DNA from: Otatea glauca
Lineage: Eukaryota; Streptophyta; Magnoliopsida; Poales; Poaceae
Assembly (NCBI GenBank): GCA_036346275.1
Contig: CM070719.1
Coordinates: forward strand, 18,641,185 to 18,705,184
DNA length: 64,000 bases
Direction of reading: 5' to 3'
Each line of letters opens with the position of its first letter. Within the stretch, counting starts at the first letter, position 1. Under the pieces are notes generated by a model. That model was given only the letters and a program-made list of their open reading frames with translations. It did not search any database and had not been told where the DNA came from. Positions 34,829 to 46,269 of this stretch are shown here, piece by piece. Position numbers and translations under genes: made by a program.

Positions 34829-35953
34829 CCTGGCACGGCTCAACCACGAATGACCAAGCACAGGCGCGGGGAAGACTCTACACGACGTGGAGGGCGGTAA
34901 GCATGACCGGACGGGAGTGGTTGAGCCGGACGGCGAAGGACAGAGGCGTCGTCGCTGTCGGCGACTCGCCTCGCCTCGGTCGGGAAAAGAGGAAGGGGTG
35001 AAGGACGCTGCGAATTGAGGCTGACACGCCGGTTCGGGGCCCATTGGCAGTGAGACGAGGCTTTGCCTCAGCCTTGCCAGCGCGACGAGTTCAACAGCAG
35101 CCGGGCCCACTTGTTAGTGAAAGCGGACGATCAATGCGATGGGACTGGACGGGAACTATCCAGAGTTTGGATTAGCTTAAGCTTCAAACTCAGTCAATAT
35201 TTTAGCAAAATTTTTGACCAAGACTTACTGGGAGTCTTACATCTCCTGTAAACTTTTGAGACAAAAACTCCTTCCAGATGTTTTACTAAAATTCTGACAC
35301 TGTACTGTGCCCTAAACCTTGATTTCGGTTTTTGATTTAATTAAAGGTTCATATTTTAGGATTTATTTTTGAAACTTTTTGGAGAGGTTTATATCCTTAT
35401 AAATAGATCACCCTAATATTTTCAAGTCAAAATCATAAGCACTTATTTTATAAGAATTCTGACAATCGTTTTCCCTACATTTTGGACTCCCTGTATTTGA
35501 ATTTTTAAGAGGCTTAACCCAGCTTATTAAATTATAAACAATTTACTAGTGGTGTGTTATACAGTCAGGGATTTACATAAATTTTCTTGGCTTTACTTAA
35601 CATTGGTTATTTTTCATTTTCCTTTGTGATTCACTGTTTCTAGTCAAAGCTGGTCATATTAGTTATTTATTCTAATTTCTTATGCATGAAAAATTTATTT
35701 GTTGGTCCCACTGAAATACCAGTGCATCTTGGGTTACTAAATTTTTTTATTACTTTAACCATCTCCTTTTTTTTGTCTTTTTACCCCTTTCCTATTCTCA
35801 TCCTTTGTTTTCCTTTTATTTATTCTTTTCCCATAACACTAAAAATCTAAGGAAATTCCATCTGGAGCAAATAATACCAAGAAACTCCAGAAATACTTAT
35901 ATTCAAATTTATACCGTACATCTTTTACTGTTCCAAATTTTTAGGATGTTACA
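34829..35953 (-). repeat. GY1 3' LTR, U3 part
   Basis: Collinear with about 50203-51325 of the 5' LTR over its whole length, with few differences. It ends GGATGTTACA, which on the minus strand is the TGTAACATCC start of the LTR. The two copies share GCACAGGCGCGGGGAAGACT and many other blocks. Confidence 0.92.
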
Positions 35954-35969
35954 GATCCACCCCCCTTAC
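35954..35969 (-). other. GY1 polypurine tract
   Basis: GTAAGGGGGGTGGATC on the minus strand, abutting the 3' LTR: the expected plus-strand primer. Confidence 0.85.
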
Positions 35970-36014
35970 AGAAATCTCGCCCCCGAGATTTGACAGGCCG
36001 AAAGAAAAAGGGGT

Positions 36015-37376
36015 CTAAAAGAAATCCGGGAATTCTTCCCTAAGTCGATCTTCTCGTTCACACGTTGCTTCCTCTTCCGTATGGTTACTCCATTGCACCT
36101 TTATCATCTTGTGGGCTTTATTCCGAGTATGGCGTTCCGCTTCTTCAAGAATTTTCACGGGATGTTCTCGATAAGTCAAGTCAGGTTGAAGATCATGATC
36201 TTCTAATTGGGTAAGCTCAGAAGGAACGCGAAGACATTTCTTGAGTTGCGACACATGAAAGACATTATGCACACTGGATAACTGAGTAGGCAACTCCAAT
36301 CTATATGCCTTCTCTCCCATCCTTTCCAGAATGCAATAAGGCCCAATATATCGAGGAGCTAGCTTGCCTCGAATCTGGAACCAATGAACTCCGCGAAGAG
36401 GTGAAACTTTAAGATAAACATAATCGCCAACTTCAAAACTCAAGTCACGTCGACGAGTGTTGGCATAACTTTTCTGGCGAGATTGAGCTTCCCTCAACCG
36501 GCTTCTGATTAAATCCACCTGCTCTTGGGCTTCATTAATCAAATCGGGACCAAAGAACTGTCTTTCACCCACCTCAGACCAGAAAAGTGGCGTTCGACAT
36601 TTCCTTCCATAAAGGACCTCAAATGGTGACATCTGCAGACTAGCTTGAAAGCCATTGTTATAAGAAAACTCTGCAAATGCGAGGCACTTTTCCCAATTGG
36701 TGCTATAAGACAGCACACAAGCCCGCAACATGTCTTCTAAAATCTAATTCGTTCTTTCAGTCTGCCCATCAATCTGTGGATGGTAGGCAGTACTAAAATT
36801 CAACTTAGTTCCCAACAATTTGTGCAGCTGCTCCCGAAAATGAGATGTGAATTGCGATCCACGATCAGACACAATCGTCTTTGGGACACCATGCAAGCGC
36901 ACAATATTGGTAACATAGAGCTCTGCCAGTTTAACTGTAGAATCTTTGGTCTTGACAGGGATGAAATGAGCTACCTTTGTCAGTCGGTCGACAATAACCC
37001 AAATGGAATCACTCCCTTTCTGGGTTCGAGGAAGACCAGTAATGAAGTCCATACTGATATCATCCCACTTCCATTCTGGAATTTGCAATGGCTGAAGAAG
37101 TCCAGCTGGACGCTGATGTTCAGCCTTGACTCGTTGACATACATAGCACTTCGCGACATATTCAGCGACATCCTGCTTCATACCGGACCACCAATATTCC
37201 TTTTTAAGGTCTTGGTACATTTTGGTACTACCAGGATGAATAGATAACGGTGACTCATGAATTTCTGTCAAAATCAGCTTCTTGATCTCAGGATCATTCG
37301 GCACATATACACGAGTTCCTCTCATGATTATCCCATCAAGGTTTTCCAAGAACTCAGAATCTATGCCTTCTTTCAA
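36015..37376 (-). pseudogene. pol: GY1 integrase and chromodomain
   Basis: On the minus strand the integrase has YVCQRVKAEHQRPAGLLQPL from the zinc-binding end, DDISMDFITGLPR with the first catalytic Asp, IVDRLTKVAHFIPV and VSDRGSQFTSHF with the second, then GQTERTN. A TAG replaces the next Gln codon at about 36741. Reading resumes with ILEDMLRACVL and PFEVLYGRKCRTPLFW, the GRKCRTP box of plant Gypsy integrases, then the GKLAPRYIGPYCILERM module. The end, YREHPVKILEEAERHTRN to WSNHTEEEATCEREDRL, is a chromodomain of the Tekay type, thought to direct integration to heterochromatin. The catalytic Glu region is present. Only the stop breaks it. Confidence 0.9.
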
Positions 37377-37927
37377 CTGATTCCGAATCTCAATAACGGC
37401 TTCGTCTTTGAACTGTGCAGCTTTAATTTGACTTTTAAGAGTCGTTGCAACTGCAAAGTGGCCACATAACCATTCTCAACTAAATTCAGATTGAGCTTCT
37501 GAAACTCATGAACTAACCCAGACTGACTTGAACCCAACATGCAGTAAATCTTGCGACTAAGAGCATCGGCTACGACATTGGCCTTACCAGGATGGTAGTG
37601 AATGCCGAGATCATAGTCCTTAATCAGCTCTAGCCATCTTATTTGTCTCAAGTTCAAGTCCAGCTGAGTAAAGAAATACTTGAGGCTCTTGTGGTCAGTA
37701 TAAATTCCCGTTCTATTTCCAATAAGATAGTGCCGCCAGATTTTGAGGGCGTGCACAACAGCGGCTAGCTCTAGGTCATGTGTAGGATAATTCTGTTCAT
37801 GAGGACGGAGTTGTCGAGAAGCATAAGCGACAACCCTGCCCTCTTGCATCAACACACAACCCAAGCCGTGAAGCGATGCATCACAATACACCTCAAAGCT
37901 CTTGTGAATATCTGGTAATATAAGCAC
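37373..37927 (-). pseudogene. pol: GY1 RNase H
   Basis: The frame contains FEVYCDASLHGLGCVLMQ, VVAYASRQLRPHEQNYPTHD, LELAAVVHALKIWRHYL, IYTDHKSLKYFF and GKANVVADALSRK. These supply the D-E-D-D active site of Gypsy RNase H, which removes RNA from the RNA-DNA hybrid. A one-base shift near 37440, in the linker to integrase, and another near 37950 at the RT border put it out of frame with both neighbours. Confidence 0.9.
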
Positions 37928-37950
37928 TGGAGCATATGTTAATTTTTCCT

Positions 37951-38633
37951 TCAGTTTCTGAAAACTTTCCTCACAACCAGGAGTCCATTCGAACTTCCTT
38001 TCCTTTTTAGAAGCCGAGTCAGCGACTTAGCAATCTTAGAGAAGTTTTCAATAAACCGGCGATAATAACCGGCGAAGCCTAGAAAACTTCGAATCTTTGG
38101 GACTGGTTGCGGCCTTTCCCAAGCCAATACTGCTTCTACCTTGCTTGGGTCAACCGCAACTCCACCTTCAGACAAAACATGCCCCAAAAAAGCGACTTCC
38201 TTCAACCAGAACTCACACTTCTCAAACTTGGCATACAACTTGTTTTCCCGAAGCTTGCTAAGGACCATGTGTAAATGCTACCTATGTTCTTCCTCGCTCT
38301 TGGAATAAACGAGGATGTCATCAATAATGACCACCACAAATTTATCTAAATACTCCATAAAGACTTTATTCATCAGGTTCATAAAGCTTGCTGGAGCATT
38401 TGTCAGTCCAAACGACATTACGGTATATTCGTATAAACCATAACGCGTAGTGAGGGCGGTCTTTGGAATATCTGAGGGTCTGATTTTCAATTGAAAATAT
38501 CCAAATTTCAAATCTATCTTGGAGAAGACTTGAGCCCCATTCAACTGATCAAACAGATCATCTATATGGGAAGCGGATATTTATTCTTGATGGTCACTTC
38601 ATTTAAAGCACGATAGTCTACGCACAAGCGCAG
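37951..38633 (-). pseudogene. pol: GY1 reverse transcriptase, C-terminal part
   Basis: From the insertion of solo LTR C downward on the minus strand the RT resumes with LRLCVDYRALN. After a shift near 38560 it gives VFSKIDLKFGYFQLKI, SFGLTNAPASFMNLMN and the catalytic FVVVIIDDILVYSK. A TAG in place of a Gln codon (38278-38280) precedes the thumb part with LSKLRENKLYAKFEKCEFW and RSFLGFAGYYRRFIENFS. The two RT pieces (here and 42262-42382) are separated only by the solo LTR and its GCTAT duplication. Confidence 0.9.
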
Positions 38634-38638
38634 GCTAT

Positions 38639-41600
38639 TGTAACACCCTAATTTTTGCTCTAACTTAAATTTTGGAGTATTTTTTTATTTTTGTGATTTT
38701 TTTTGGGAATTTATTTAAATTTAATTGGATTTATTCAAATAGGGCTTTTCTTGAAAACAATTGAATAATGGAAAAGTTTTTGCAAAGTTTTATTGCAAAT
38801 ATTTTAATTGAGTTCCAAATATCTCAAAGTAATTTCTGGAATTTTTCTAGAATTTTTCCGCTATTTTAAAAGCTCCAAATGATTTAATTGAATTTCTAGA
38901 ATTATTTTAAATGTGAAATGATTTTAAAATCGGTTGAATAAGAATGGGCCGAGCCCATTATCAGGCGTGTCGTCGGCCCAACCGCACCAAACCCTAGCGC
39001 CGCCGGTCCGAGCCGTTCGATCTCGATCGATGCTCGTGAGTGAGCCACGCGTCGCGCGTCGCGCGCCGGATCATCGCCGCACGAACGGCCGGGAGAGGGC
39101 CACGCCGGTCGTCTTCGCGAGATCACCGGAGCTAATGCCGCCGACCGCTTCCGCTCGTTCGCCGCTCAGAGCGCACACGCCGAGGCCCTTAAAGTGCACC
39201 GAGTAGCGCGTCGACAGAGCTCCTTTCGCTGCGTCTTTTGACTCCTCGCGCGCCGAGACGCCTAGAGACCACGGAGAGCTCGCCAGAAGTTGTTCCTCTG
39301 CGCGCCATCGTTCTCCGCCGCTTGCTTCGCCGTCGGTCCATTTCCGCCGCCGCCGAGGTCACCATGCTCTCGCCGAGTCAAGCCGCGTCGAATCGCGCTT
39401 AGATCTTCTCGCCGGGAACCACCGAACGCCGCCGACTCACGCCGTCTTCCTCATCTTCGCAAGCTTGCACCGCCGCGACGCCATCGCCGACTCGAGCATC
39501 GTTGACCGTCGGATCCGCAAGGAGGGGTAAGGATCGTGCCACGCCGCCTTCTCTGGTTACATTTAGTTTGTATCCGTGCGTTAGATCTGTTATGGACGGT
39601 CCGGATTAACCCTAAGGTTTACACGTTAGTTGATCTTGATCGTTAGATCTAGAGCGAACGGCTTGGATTAGATCTAGTTTCGCGATATGTTTTTGTCTTA
39701 GCCGTTGGATCGTTAGTGAACGCGTGAGATTGTGCCGCGTGGCGGTTGAATAGTAAACAGCTCGGTACCGTGGGCCGTTGGATTTAGATCGAACGGCGGT
39801 GTGAGTAGATCGGTGGCGCGGATCCGCGCCGCTCAAATTTGAACGTTCGGCGGAGATGACGCCGCACTTCATCGAATCACGTGCGGACGCTGTGTGAGCG
39901 TTGGATCGAGGGTGAGACCAGATCGCACCGTTGAGTTCGGGCGCACTGCTGGATGCGTGACACGTGGGGCGTGGAGTGCGGCGTCGCCGAACCGCGGGGT
40001 GAGATCCGGCCGTTGGATGGGCGAGCGATCTGGATCTTGCCGCGTGTCGCGTCGGGATTGGCTGCGCATCGTCGCTGACGCCACGGCTGCGTCACCGGTG
40101 CATGAGCACGAGTCTTGCCCATCCACGGTGGACCGAGCCGAACCGTGGACCCGACCCATGAACCGAAGCAACGTGGCGACACTAGAGGCTGCCACGTGTC
40201 GTCCGACGTCATCACTGACGTCATAAATATGTTATATATAAAAATATTTTGACCGAAATTCTTTTATGTGCTGACGTCATCATGATGCAATGCTGACGTC
40301 ATAAATGCGAATTTTCAGTATAAAAATAATTGGGAAAAATCGGATTTCTTAATTTTGTATTTTCGATTTTATTCAAACTTCAAATGACTATAACTTTTGC
40401 ATTTTAACTCGGATTTGGGTGATTCAAATTTCTAAAAATTCATAAAATTATGATCTATTTAAAGATGAATTTTATTTGAATTTTTGAGGCCATTTAGTCC
40501 TCTGTATTAGATTTTTATTGTATATTTTGTTTGTCCGTGAGACGCAAATTTGCTTGGAAAGTTTCGAGGAAGAATTCGTCACTCAAGACCAAGCTTCGGA
40601 ACATGACCAGCAACTCTTTGAAGGCAAGTGATGCTTTGATCATTTTGATCCCAGGTTTTTAAAATGTAGTTTATGCTTTGAAACTATGCATGCTTATTTA
40701 TTTAAAATGAATTTAAATGGATTTGGGATAATGTAGTTAATCAACCCATTTTGTTATGCCACCTTGAATTATTAATTGTATGCCCTAAATCTTTGTCACC
40801 CTAAGTTTGATTATATAGGTTGGATGTTAATATTGTGCCAACACGGGAGGCTAGACCGTGAGTAGATGCTTAGCCTTGCAACGAGTCATGAATGATCTTT
40901 CGTAAAAATGCTACAAAATTGACTAATGGAATATTGAATGTATTTTGGAAGTGGTGTGATGATGCCACATGATGATATGGAAGTATGGTGACCGTGTGGT
41001 TCCATCTCGATGTTGAGTTATTCTTGGCATGTGTTGCGCAATAATCAACTGGGTGGGAAAGGATTTAGACCGGGCAAGTGGCAAGAGGTCAGTGTGCTGT
41101 GGGCCTGTGTGGCATTGGGTTGATGAGTGTTGTGAGTCTGTGCCACAATGGGCCGTGTGCCATTGTTGAGTGTTGGAAGTCTTGCCTTGGTCGCTAAGGA
41201 CTTCACCTTGCAAGCCTTTGATCTGAGTCACCCGTACAACCACATGTCTGATATGGGACAGACCTAGTCGACTAGGGTTCTGATATCTTTCCTCTGATAC
41301 CTCGGAGTGACAGTACATAGGGGTGTATTTGTATGGGGGAGCGTACCTGTGCTACGTCTTGGTGCCCATCCAACGGTGATTGGCCGGTCCTATACTTCGG
41401 CTCTGTGTGAGGGAAGTGATAGTGAAGGTAATACCGGAGAGGTTCTTTGGTTAAGGTAGAGGTTCCTGAAAAGCTTTGTTGCGGACAATCACCTGTGTGG
41501 TGAGCGGCTGTATCTTGTGGGTAAAGTGTACAACCTCTGCAGAGTGTCAAAACTATTCAATAGTCAAGGCTCATGGTATTGAGCATTGCTCGGGATTATA

Positions 41601-42256
41601 GTCAAGGGTAGATTTTCATAAACAAAATGTGGGAAGGGTGGCTGTGTGCCAAGTGTTAAAATGAACTGTTAAGGTCAGTGTGCCGAGAATCTTCGAGGAA
41701 AACCATTTGAAGAAATTAGTATTACTTATAACTGCTCCAATGCTTTAATCTAATTAAGATATTGGTTTAAAATTGTTGTTTGATGCAAAAGAACCATTTA
41801 AGCCAACCCTTTGGAATAAGCTTTGCATGTAGTAATAGCATCGCATTCTCGTGCATTACTTGTTGAGTGCCTTGTGTACTCATCCCACCTTGCTTATCAA
41901 ACCCAACATCAGTGGAGGAGTCTACACCAGTATAGGAGGAAGAGTACATTGAGGACCCGAGCAACTAGGGGGCAAGCCCAGTCGGTTGCCTGTGGCAAGA
42001 TGAAGGCTTTCTCGACATTTGTTTATGTTCATTGCTATTTCTTTTCTCTCAATAATGTAAGCCCGTGTGGTCAGTCTTATCTGTAAGGAGACCATAAGGT
42101 CGTACAACTCGGTTTATATACATGTTTGCACTAATTATTCTTATATCTTCGTGAATGTCTGTGATGTGCAACCATGTATGACTGTGTGTGCTAGCGTGAT
42201 CCTGGACTGGCACAGAATACACAGAGGGTCCGGATCTGCAGGTTCGGGTCCCGACA
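38639..42256 (+). mobile_element. Solo LTR C (type-B Gypsy family) inside GY1 RT
   Basis: 3618 bases from TGTAACACCCTAATTTTTG to TCGGGTCCCGACA, with a perfect GCTAT duplication (38634-38638, 42257-42261). No internal domain, so it is a solo LTR. It is the only complete type-B LTR in the window and the reference for copies B1, B2 and B3. Its left half is GC-rich (39000-39550 and 39840-40200). It splits a Gypsy RT between the KKDDS and LRLCVDY codons. Confidence 0.95.
40542..40623 (+). other. Exon-like cassette in solo LTR C (82 bases, one-base indel)
   Basis: TTGTTTGTCCGTGAG precedes and GAAG followed by GCAAGTG ends it. It is collinear with the B3 cassette but has one extra base near its start. 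From there the acidic frame (SFEEEF, then DQASEHDQQLFE) is retained. Confidence 0.45.
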
Positions 42257-42261
42257 GCTAT

Positions 42262-42970
42262 CGTCCTTCTTCTTCACAAAAAGAACCGGACTCCCCCAGG
42301 GCGAAGAACTGGGACGAATGAACCCCTTATCTAGCTGTTCTTTGAGTTGCTTTTTCAATTCTACTAACTCATTCGGAGGCATCCGATATGGTCATTTTGA
42401 TATCGGTGCAGTTCCCGGCACCAAATCAATAACGAATTCCATATCGCGATCCGGAGGCACTCCCGGCAATTCAGCAGAAAAAACATCAGGAAATTCACTA
42501 ACGACTGCCACTTTATTTAAACTAGAAGCAGATGCAGAATACCAAACTGTCTGAGGTGCTGAAATTTTAGTACTTGAGGTGAATTCTACATGTACTCCCT
42601 CTTGGTTTTCAAGGGCTATGGATCGATTAGCACAATCTATGCAACCTTTACTTTTAGCTAACCAGTTCATGCCTAAAATCACATCCAGACCAGATGTCTC
42701 TATCACAATGAGATCAGCATAAAACATAACTCCATTGATTTCTATGCTAACCCCAGAACAGAAACTAGCAGTTCTTATAGTGGCTCCAAGTGATTGCACA
42801 ATCATATGGACAGACAAAAGAGAAACCTCCAATTTGTATTGCTCAGAAAACTTCTTAGATATGAAAGAATGAGAAGCTCCTGAATCAAACAGAACTAAGG
42901 TAGGAACAGATTGCACAAGAAACATACCAAGCACGACATCCGGTGCTTCTTGCGCTTCCTCAGTCGTCAC
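42262..42970 (-). pseudogene. pol: GY1 protease and RT N-terminus
   Basis: The protease has VLFDSGASHSFISKKF with the DSGA active site of Gypsy aspartic proteases, and LDVILGMNWL, the usual C-terminal ILGMNWL box. A TGA at about 42390, in place of an Arg codon in the conserved ISK-PYRMPP motif, ends that frame. RT begins with NELVELKKQLKEQLDKGFI and SPWGSPVLFVKKKD before solo LTR C. Protease would mature the polyprotein in the particle. Confidence 0.9.
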
Positions 42971-43027
42971 GTGATGGAGACGCCCAATATTGCCACCTTG
43001 TGCAGGTGGTGGAGCCGATCCCTGAGA

Positions 43028-44245
43028 CTACCGCTTTGCCACATCTTGTGAGCGGCCTTGGGCTTGAGGTCGTTGTCCAGCCTTCTTCTTAGGACAAGCG
43101 TTGGCGTAGTGCCCACGCTCGTTGCAATGAAAGCAAGTGACGTTGGCGGCCTGCTTCTGAACAACAGCAGCCGATCTAGGTAGCTGCACCTGACGGACTG
43201 GCTGTGATGATTGCCGCTGAACAAAGCGGGGAGCTTGACTCTGAACCCGCTGAGCCTGGCGCTGGACCCTTTGGGCTTGAATCGGTGGTGGTCGACGGAT
43301 ATTGGTTGACTGCCACCCTGGTGATCGAGATGATCCAGCTCCAGTAGAACTACACGCAAGCCACTTGCGCTTCCGGCTTTCCAGCACACTACGGCTGCCA
43401 TGTTCCACCCTCACTGCCTTATCGACGAGAGTCTGGAAATCATCAATGTCTTGAGCAATCAAAGCCCACTTGATCTCTTCATTCAGATTTTCTCGAAACC
43501 TCTCAATCCTTCTTGCCTCATTAGCTACCTCATATGTAGCGTATCTCGACAGCTGGTTGAAGCAGTGCAGGTACTCCATCACTGTCATTGACCCTTGCTT
43601 CAAGTCCAAAAATTCCCGCTTTTTCACCTCAATCACACTAGCGGGAATGTGAGTGCGGCGGAAAGCAGCCTTAAACTCAGGCCATAGGATCACTCGACCT
43701 TCTGGCGGCACCGCTTGGTAGTTCTCCCACCAAACCGCTGCGGTTCCCTGAAGCTGATAGGAGGCATATAAAACCTTCTCCTGGTCATCACACTGAGCAA
43801 TATCCAGCTTACTCTCCACAGCTCGCAACCAATCATCAGCATTGAGAGGCTCGGCAGAAGGGGAGAAAACTGTTGGCTGGGTCCTTAGGAACTCACTCAG
43901 CTTGGACACTTGAGGTGGTCCACCATTTCCTCCGCGAGCAATATTCTGCGGCGCTGTGTTATGAGCTATCTGCTGCAGCAACAGAGCATTCGCTTGCCTT
44001 CCCTGCTCAATCATAGCCAACACTTGCGCCATTGTGGGCGGCTGAGGTAACTGTCCCTCCGGAACATCCTCCTGAACAGGCGGCGGATCAGGGGCATCAC
44101 GACGAGCGGCTCGTGAAGAAGAAGCCCGCGTCGTGGGATGCTGAGGATTTGGCTGGGCCGGCGTAGAAATACTCGCTCGAGGATCGCGAGCATCCTGAGT
44201 CGCACCCGAACCCAAAATCTGGCTAAGGGATCTTGTCGGCCTCAT
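43028..44245 (-). pseudogene. gag: GY1 gag
   Basis: 405 residues starting MRPTRSLSQILGSG, directly after TGATTGCAGG on the minus strand, which resembles a 3' splice site. The retrotrans-gag domain (LYASYQLQGTAAVWWENYQ and LDLKQGSMTVMEYLHCFNQL) is followed by a basic Gln-rich tail and the zinc knuckle CFHCNERGHYANAC. A TAG at 43028-43030 is in frame with the protease, so the original product was probably one continuous gag-pol with this stop acquired later. Confidence 0.9.
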
Positions 44246-45304
44246 CCTGCAATCACAGTCTTTTAATATACTAAAGAAAAGAACACTGTTTAGAAATTAA
44301 TGGCCGACACAACACTTCACACGACTAACTCATGCTACTTTTATTTGTCGTGAATGATTATCTCATCGAAAATTTCTACCCCAAAGCTAAAATTTGCGAG
44401 AGAAAATCATCACTATTAATTCACACAGAAAAGAAGCAGCTCGAAACTTTACACTACAAAACATGCTATATATATATTATTCACATACATACACATGGAT
44501 TAGTTCACACATTGGCTACCACTAAAACATATGCTTATAATTTACTTCCACACAACAGCCACTAGCACATCTTCCCTGGGACTATGGCTCTTACATTCTG
44601 AACACATTAGTCATTAAATTCTTTCCTGTCACACGGGCTCATATCCTGAACATACGCATATACACAATTTAGAAAATTAGCACTACTACTCTTTTCTGTA
44701 ATTTAGGTTCCCACCATCTGAACATTAACCAACACAACACTCCAACATTTCAGGGAGAAAAATCATAACACAATTTTTCCCAGACATACTCAAAACACTA
44801 AGCAAGTACAGGAAATTTCAATTCCCATCTAGCTCTTACTACTACCAGCACAAGTGAAATCATTTTCTTTAGCATTTCGGCAGCAACTTCCAACCCAACA
44901 ACAACTTCATCACAAGCATTAACATGACAAGATTATAAAGTATTCTTCCACAAGCACACATACAAAATACTAATCCAACAGAGAAGGTCCCAAGCACTTT
45001 CTAGTTTCTATACTCAACAGCAAACTTAACACTACCATAACCAGCAACTTAGCACTTGTTTAGAGGCATACACACTAGTTTATCACACAAAGCTTCAACC
45101 CATACTTATATTTTTACAACTTCTACTCCCTGTTACAAATTGAAGCTACTTCAACTAGCAAATTCAGCACAACCTTCCAACATTTCCAAGGTTCTTGCAA
45201 CATTTATATTACAACCAAAGCCCACATTTTAACAACTGCATTACCAATACACAACCAAAATATTTCTTCCATACAATACCACACACTACTAATTTCCATT
45301 ACAT
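44246..45304 (-). other. GY1 leader between the upstream ORF and gag
   Basis: About 1 kb of AT-rich DNA without a credible open frame. GY2 has a second upstream coding exon (62825-63286) in the corresponding place. I cannot recognise it here, so it seems lost or decayed. Confidence 0.5.
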
Positions 45305-46070
45305 TCTTCTCAACTACCTCACATCCCCACATTTCTAAACACACACCTCCTCCGGCGATATACCCGCGGAGTGCTAGGGCGGTAGGTGCAAATACTATAC
45401 GGATTGATGCCCTTATCATTTATGGGTCTAGGGCAACTTCCAACAGTTGATATCATAGCATTTGCACCCACTCCCGGCGTAGGCACATAAGACATGGGTG
45501 GAGGACGTTGCGCCGCCGGAATTCCTGGAGCCTCACTAGTTAGCACCGTGCATGGTAAGGCACGCCTTGCCACACTCAATGCTACTCGGGACTCCAAGAA
45601 TTCCACATGTCGCCGAGTCTCAAGCAACTCTTGTGCCAACCTCACATAATGGCTATCAAACTTGTTAGCAAACTCCACCATGACTTTCAAGTTGCCATTA
45701 CCCACTCCAACATGGTCTCTTTACACATTACTCCCTACCAACGGTCTCCCAAGTAGGTAGTAATGGTGAGGGCTCAAGTCGGGTAGCATATGCCGAAGTC
45801 GCACTATGGCTAGGTATGCCGCTTCATTCATAGAAGCATCTATGGACGACCCACTACCAACGTAGCTCCTCTCTCCCACGCTGCAAGCTGGCCTAGGAGG
45901 GATGAACACTCGAGTATCATACTCCTTAGTCACCGGACTCAAGTATGCCTGAAAGACCACGTATCTCGGGCACCCTTCAAACTGACAACTCTCTAGCAAG
46001 GACTGCAGCACTGCCATCATACTCGAGTGCTCAGGAACCCTCGACTCGTGGCAAGGAATAAACAGGGCAT
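45305..46070 (-). pseudogene. GY1 upstream ORF (orf0-like), exon 4
   Basis: On the minus strand TTGTATTTTTGTAG, a good 3' splice site, is followed by a frame with FIPCHESRVPEHSS, PRYVVFQAYLSPVTKEYDTR, VFIPPRPACSVGERS, SIDASMNEAAYLAIVRLRH and GRPLVGSN. A TAA (45721-45723) in place of a Tyr codon interrupts it. It continues with HYVRLAQELLETRRHVEFLE, PPPMSYVPTPGV and STPRVYRRRRC. The same protein is encoded in GY2 (61737-62527). The likely junction with the acidic LTR exon keeps frame: a leftover G plus AT gives Asp, then ALFIPCHES. No known function; the N-terminal part looks like a mixed alpha/beta domain. Confidence 0.75.
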
Positions 46071-46257
46071 CTACAAAAATACAAGACAAGATAAGCTTAT
46101 AACATAATTAGGAGGCGTTAAAGAACTACAAACAAGAAAATTAGCATTAGGCTAAATTCCATTATTAGTAGTGGACAGATTTTTGTTTACTTCCAAATTA
46201 AATTTTTACACTTCTAACTAACGACCATTTCTCCCCAAGGTTCCTACTGTCAGTATG

Positions 46258-46269
46258 GCTCTGATACCA
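46258..46269 (-). other. GY1 primer-binding site
   Basis: TGGTATCAGAGC on the minus strand, four bases from the LTR end: complementary to initiator tRNA-Met. Confidence 0.92.

Noticed and set aside
38639..42256. Type-B sequence in GY1 as part of the GY1 element
   Set aside because: It has its own TG/CA ends and a GCTAT duplication, and the RT reading resumes exactly across it.
44681..44700. CACTACTAC motif as a second CACTA end
   Set aside because: It lies inside GY1 leader DNA without subterminal repeats or a matching orientation.
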